Shown: positions 61,786 to 64,000 of the stretch, piece by piece
How positions within the stretch are numbered: the first letter of the stretch is position 1
How the letters are laid out: every line of letters starts with the position of its first letter
DNA from: Seison nebaliae
Lineage: Eukaryota > Rotifera > Pararotatoria > Seisonacea > Seisonidae
Direction: 5' to 3'
Length of the DNA: 64,000 nucleotides
Assembly (NCBI GenBank): GCA_023231475.1
Contig: JALJEE010002328.1
Span: 1 to 64,000, forward strand
Notes under the pieces: generated by a model
What the model was told of the DNA's origin: nothing
The model's input: only the letters and a program-made list of their open reading frames with translations
The model's database searches: none
Position numbers and translations under genes: made by a program

Positions 61786-62179
61786 TCAGACTTCCGATCA
61801 GTATCAACAATTCACTAACCTATCAATTTTTTCTGAAACTATTATACCGTCGAATAAGCTGAATCCTTAATATCCAATTTTTCGATCGATAACTGTGTTC
61901 CCGATATCCTTTCTCCTTAAATCTTACGAGACGTCATATTATCTCAAATCTTAATTCTTTTTCTTTATTTATTTTTATTATCAAAAATGCCCAAACTGAG
62001 ATTTATTCTAAAATTAAAAAAAAGATTTAATGATAGAAATATGGAATATGTCACCAACTGACGAATACTGCTTTTCGGAATGAAACTTAATTCAATTAAA
62101 AATCATTTATTATGGTAAAACAGAGTGGAGAATTATCCATATAACATTATCCATTGGGAAAATACTTGATGATGTAATA

Positions 62180-63072
62180 ATTCCGTGTAACAACCGATTC
62201 TCGTTTTCATTGGAAAACTATAATTATCCCGCAGTTCGTGCATATGCTGATGATATAGTCCTCCTCGCAGCCTCATCAAAAAATCTGAAAACGGTTTATG
62301 ATGTAGTGGTGAGAAGAATGAGCCAGTGCGGAATTGAATGTAACAACAGTAAGTCCAAAATCATAACTAATCGAACGATTTTACCTCGCTATTCTGAACT
62401 TCGAGAAATAGTTTAGAATGATCTCATTTTCCTCGGATGTAGAATCGATAATCGTTTGAAGTCTTCATCGTCCATCGATAAAATCAGATCGAAATTTATC
62501 CGAGCGTTTTATTCCTTTCACCATCGGTGTAAACTATTTTCAATCGAACTGAAAATCCAGCTATTTCGTACATTCTGCACGGATTTTTATGGAATTCAGG
62601 CATCTATCTTATTTTCCATACAGTCCATGACCTCTATGGATAGAGCATACAATCGGTGCTGCCGTATCTTACTCAGATGTAAACGTCCCTTCAATCGAGC
62701 ATTTATGTTCTTATGTCTATTTAATGGGCATCTCCTCTTTCCCATTGTTAATCGTTAAGAGGTATTTGTCACTCGTGTCCGATATTAACATATCTTCTTT
62801 TCCTCATCCGACATATGCAGAGTGTGAACAATTCAACAGTCCTGCAAAATTTTTCTGCCAATACTATACTTTACAGTATCCCATCTCCATGGAAGAGTTG
62901 GAAGGACTCGTAAGCAATTTTAATCTCGAATCATTTATTCCTATTCATCTGAGGGATGGATTGTCTCGTGGTCGTGAGTTTATTTCCGGTAACAATTTTT
63001 CTTCACTTATTGATTTTCTTTACACTTTATCCTATGGGGATTCCGCGTCTTAAAATTAAAAAAAAAAAAATA
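62180..63072 (+). mobile_element. LINE 3' part: reverse transcriptase to poly(A) tail, 5'-truncated
   Basis: The frame starts in the RT domain: RAYADDIVLLAAS contains the YADD catalytic motif. It continues with CGIECNNSKSKII (RT thumb side), FLGCRIDNRL and IRSKFIRAFYSFHHR, then the C-terminal blocks shared with 40041 and 61530. One in-frame TAG (about 62413) and one frameshift near 62730 break the frame. After the ORF end (63053) comes a 12-A run to about 63071, a typical LINE 3' end. Truncated at the 5' side within RT, as LINE copies usually are. Confidence 0.88.
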
Positions 63073-63783
63073 TAACGGGCATAATATAATCTCCCAATTA
63101 ATAAAAATAGACTGATACAATAATAGGAAGATAAAATCGTCGTAATTCAAGTTGTCTCAAGGTTTTAATTCCAACAAGGCTCATTTCTAAGAGCGGTAAA
63201 GATATATTACAAAAGTTATCACGGCAAAGGTATATTAGTCAATTTAAACTGTCTAGGAACATAGAATTCCGAAATAAATCTGATTAAATATTATATTTTT
63301 TTAAGTTGAACATTTATTAATGATGAAATAAATAACTATAATTTATATTATTTAACTGACTGTTCGAAACATTCTCAAATACATCCATTGTGTTAATACA
63401 GAATTATTATACGGACGAACGATTTTGTCTCATACGTTTAATTTTAATGTAGAAACCTGAACAGAAAAAAATACTAAAGAAAATGTGACTTTTTTTGAAC
63501 TAACCAACTGTTGTTGTTGTTGGTTTTAAAAGATATTTAACAAAACACTAATTATTGTTTCATAATTTGACCTAACCAAACGGAAAGACAAACTAATAGC
63601 TGAATAATAAAAAACTGAAAGATGGAATACGAAGGTATAAAATGTAGATGTAATTCGTTTGAAAAATTAATAGGAAATTTATTTAAAGAAATTGTTTCGA
63701 TTGTTCATAAGTTTCACCTATTTATTTGTCTTTTTTCATTTCCCATTATTTTCGTATTGTAATCAATCTCATTCTGTCAAGCA
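63073..63783. other. Intergenic, NTPDase promoter region
   Basis: About 700 bp, AT-rich, with a short GTT/TTG repeat near 63508-63523; nothing else specific. Confidence 0.45.
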
Positions 63784-64000
63784 ATGATCTCCCATTTCTC
63801 ATATATCTGGTTCATCTTTTTACAATTAGTCAATTACCAATCATATCATTCAGCTAAGTTACATCATGAATATGCTGTTGTTATTGATTGTGGAAGTACT
63901 GGTAGTCGGATATTCATTTATCGATGGATAACAATACCATCATCAATTATATTATCATCAACGGATCATACACGACATTTACCAAAATATGAATTATTTG
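63784..64000 (+). CDS. Ectonucleoside triphosphate diphosphohydrolase (NTPDase, GDA1/CD39), 5' end
   Basis: Open from ATG 63784 to the right edge, 72 codons visible. An N-terminal hydrophobic segment (YIWFIFLQLV) is a signal anchor. EYAVVIDCGSTGSRIFIYRW is apyrase conserved region 1, the phosphate-binding loop (usual form DAGSSGSR or DCGSTGSR). The Cys variant and the following RW recall ENTPD4/7, Golgi or lysosomal members. The remaining apyrase regions lie beyond the window, so subfamily is uncertain. Confidence 0.8.
   Translation, partial: MISHFSYIWFIFLQLVNYQSYHSAKLHHEYAVVIDCGSTGSRIFIYRWITIPSSIILSSTDHTRHLPKYELF

Overview
The window is animal nuclear DNA. It is AT-rich and gene-dense, and most introns are about 41-90 bp. 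The metazoan assignment is firm: there is a laminin alpha chain, two neuropeptide-type GPCRs, an SLC6 and an SLC4 transporter, MED6, NDUFB10 and UQCRC2. The compact arthropod-like gene set, with an allatostatin-C-type receptor and a tachykinin-type receptor, suggests an arthropod, perhaps a mite. That placement is inference. All exon structures below come from manual reading, using reading frame, splice phase and family motifs.

Layout. 1-1560: 5' part of a LINE on the minus strand. 1561-7535: gene-poor, with a SINE-like copy, microsatellites and small palindromes. 7536-10442 (+): tachykinin-type receptor with a very long tail. 10640-11304 (-): small coiled-coil protein. 12667-23638 (+): laminin alpha chain in a giant exon plus two small ones, ending after LG3. 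24689-25057 (+): unknown secreted precursor. 25260-26095 (-): HMGXB4-like. 26540-26955 (-): RRM-only cyclophilin-E-like protein. 27087-27777 (+): orphan coiled-coil gene. 27948-30059 (+): ZC2HC1 zinc finger protein. 30150-30860 (-): NDUFB10. 31040-31790: Tc1-like and LINE fossils. 32569-34048 (+): UQCRC2. 34238-35128 (+): theta-class GST. 36303-36689 (+): Cys-rich secreted peptide. 36823-39567 (-): PAN-domain secreted protein. 39612-41530: diverged direct repeats around a LINE tail. 41653-44311 (-): glycine-transporter-like SLC6. 45429-46409 (-): EXOG nuclease. 46750-47391 (+): MED6. 47399-48464 (-): stomatin. 48872-50829 (+): ENPP phosphodiesterase. 53139-55087 (+): allatostatin-C/somatostatin-type receptor. 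55137-58947 (-): SLC4 bicarbonate transporter. 59109-60340 (-): orphan gene or genes. 60726-60853: minisatellite. 61530-63072: two LINE tails. 63784-64000 (+): start of an NTPDase.

There is no operon logic. Many neighbours are unrelated housekeeping genes packed head-to-head or tail-to-tail; MED6 and stomatin stop codons are only 7 bp apart. A loose neuronal or endocrine theme is present (two peptide receptors, two unknown secreted precursors, an SLC6 and an SLC4 transporter), but clustering could be chance. The most striking genome-wide signal is splice-donor usage: about 65 of the 75 introns I traced begin GTT, with T at +3, instead of GTA or GTG.
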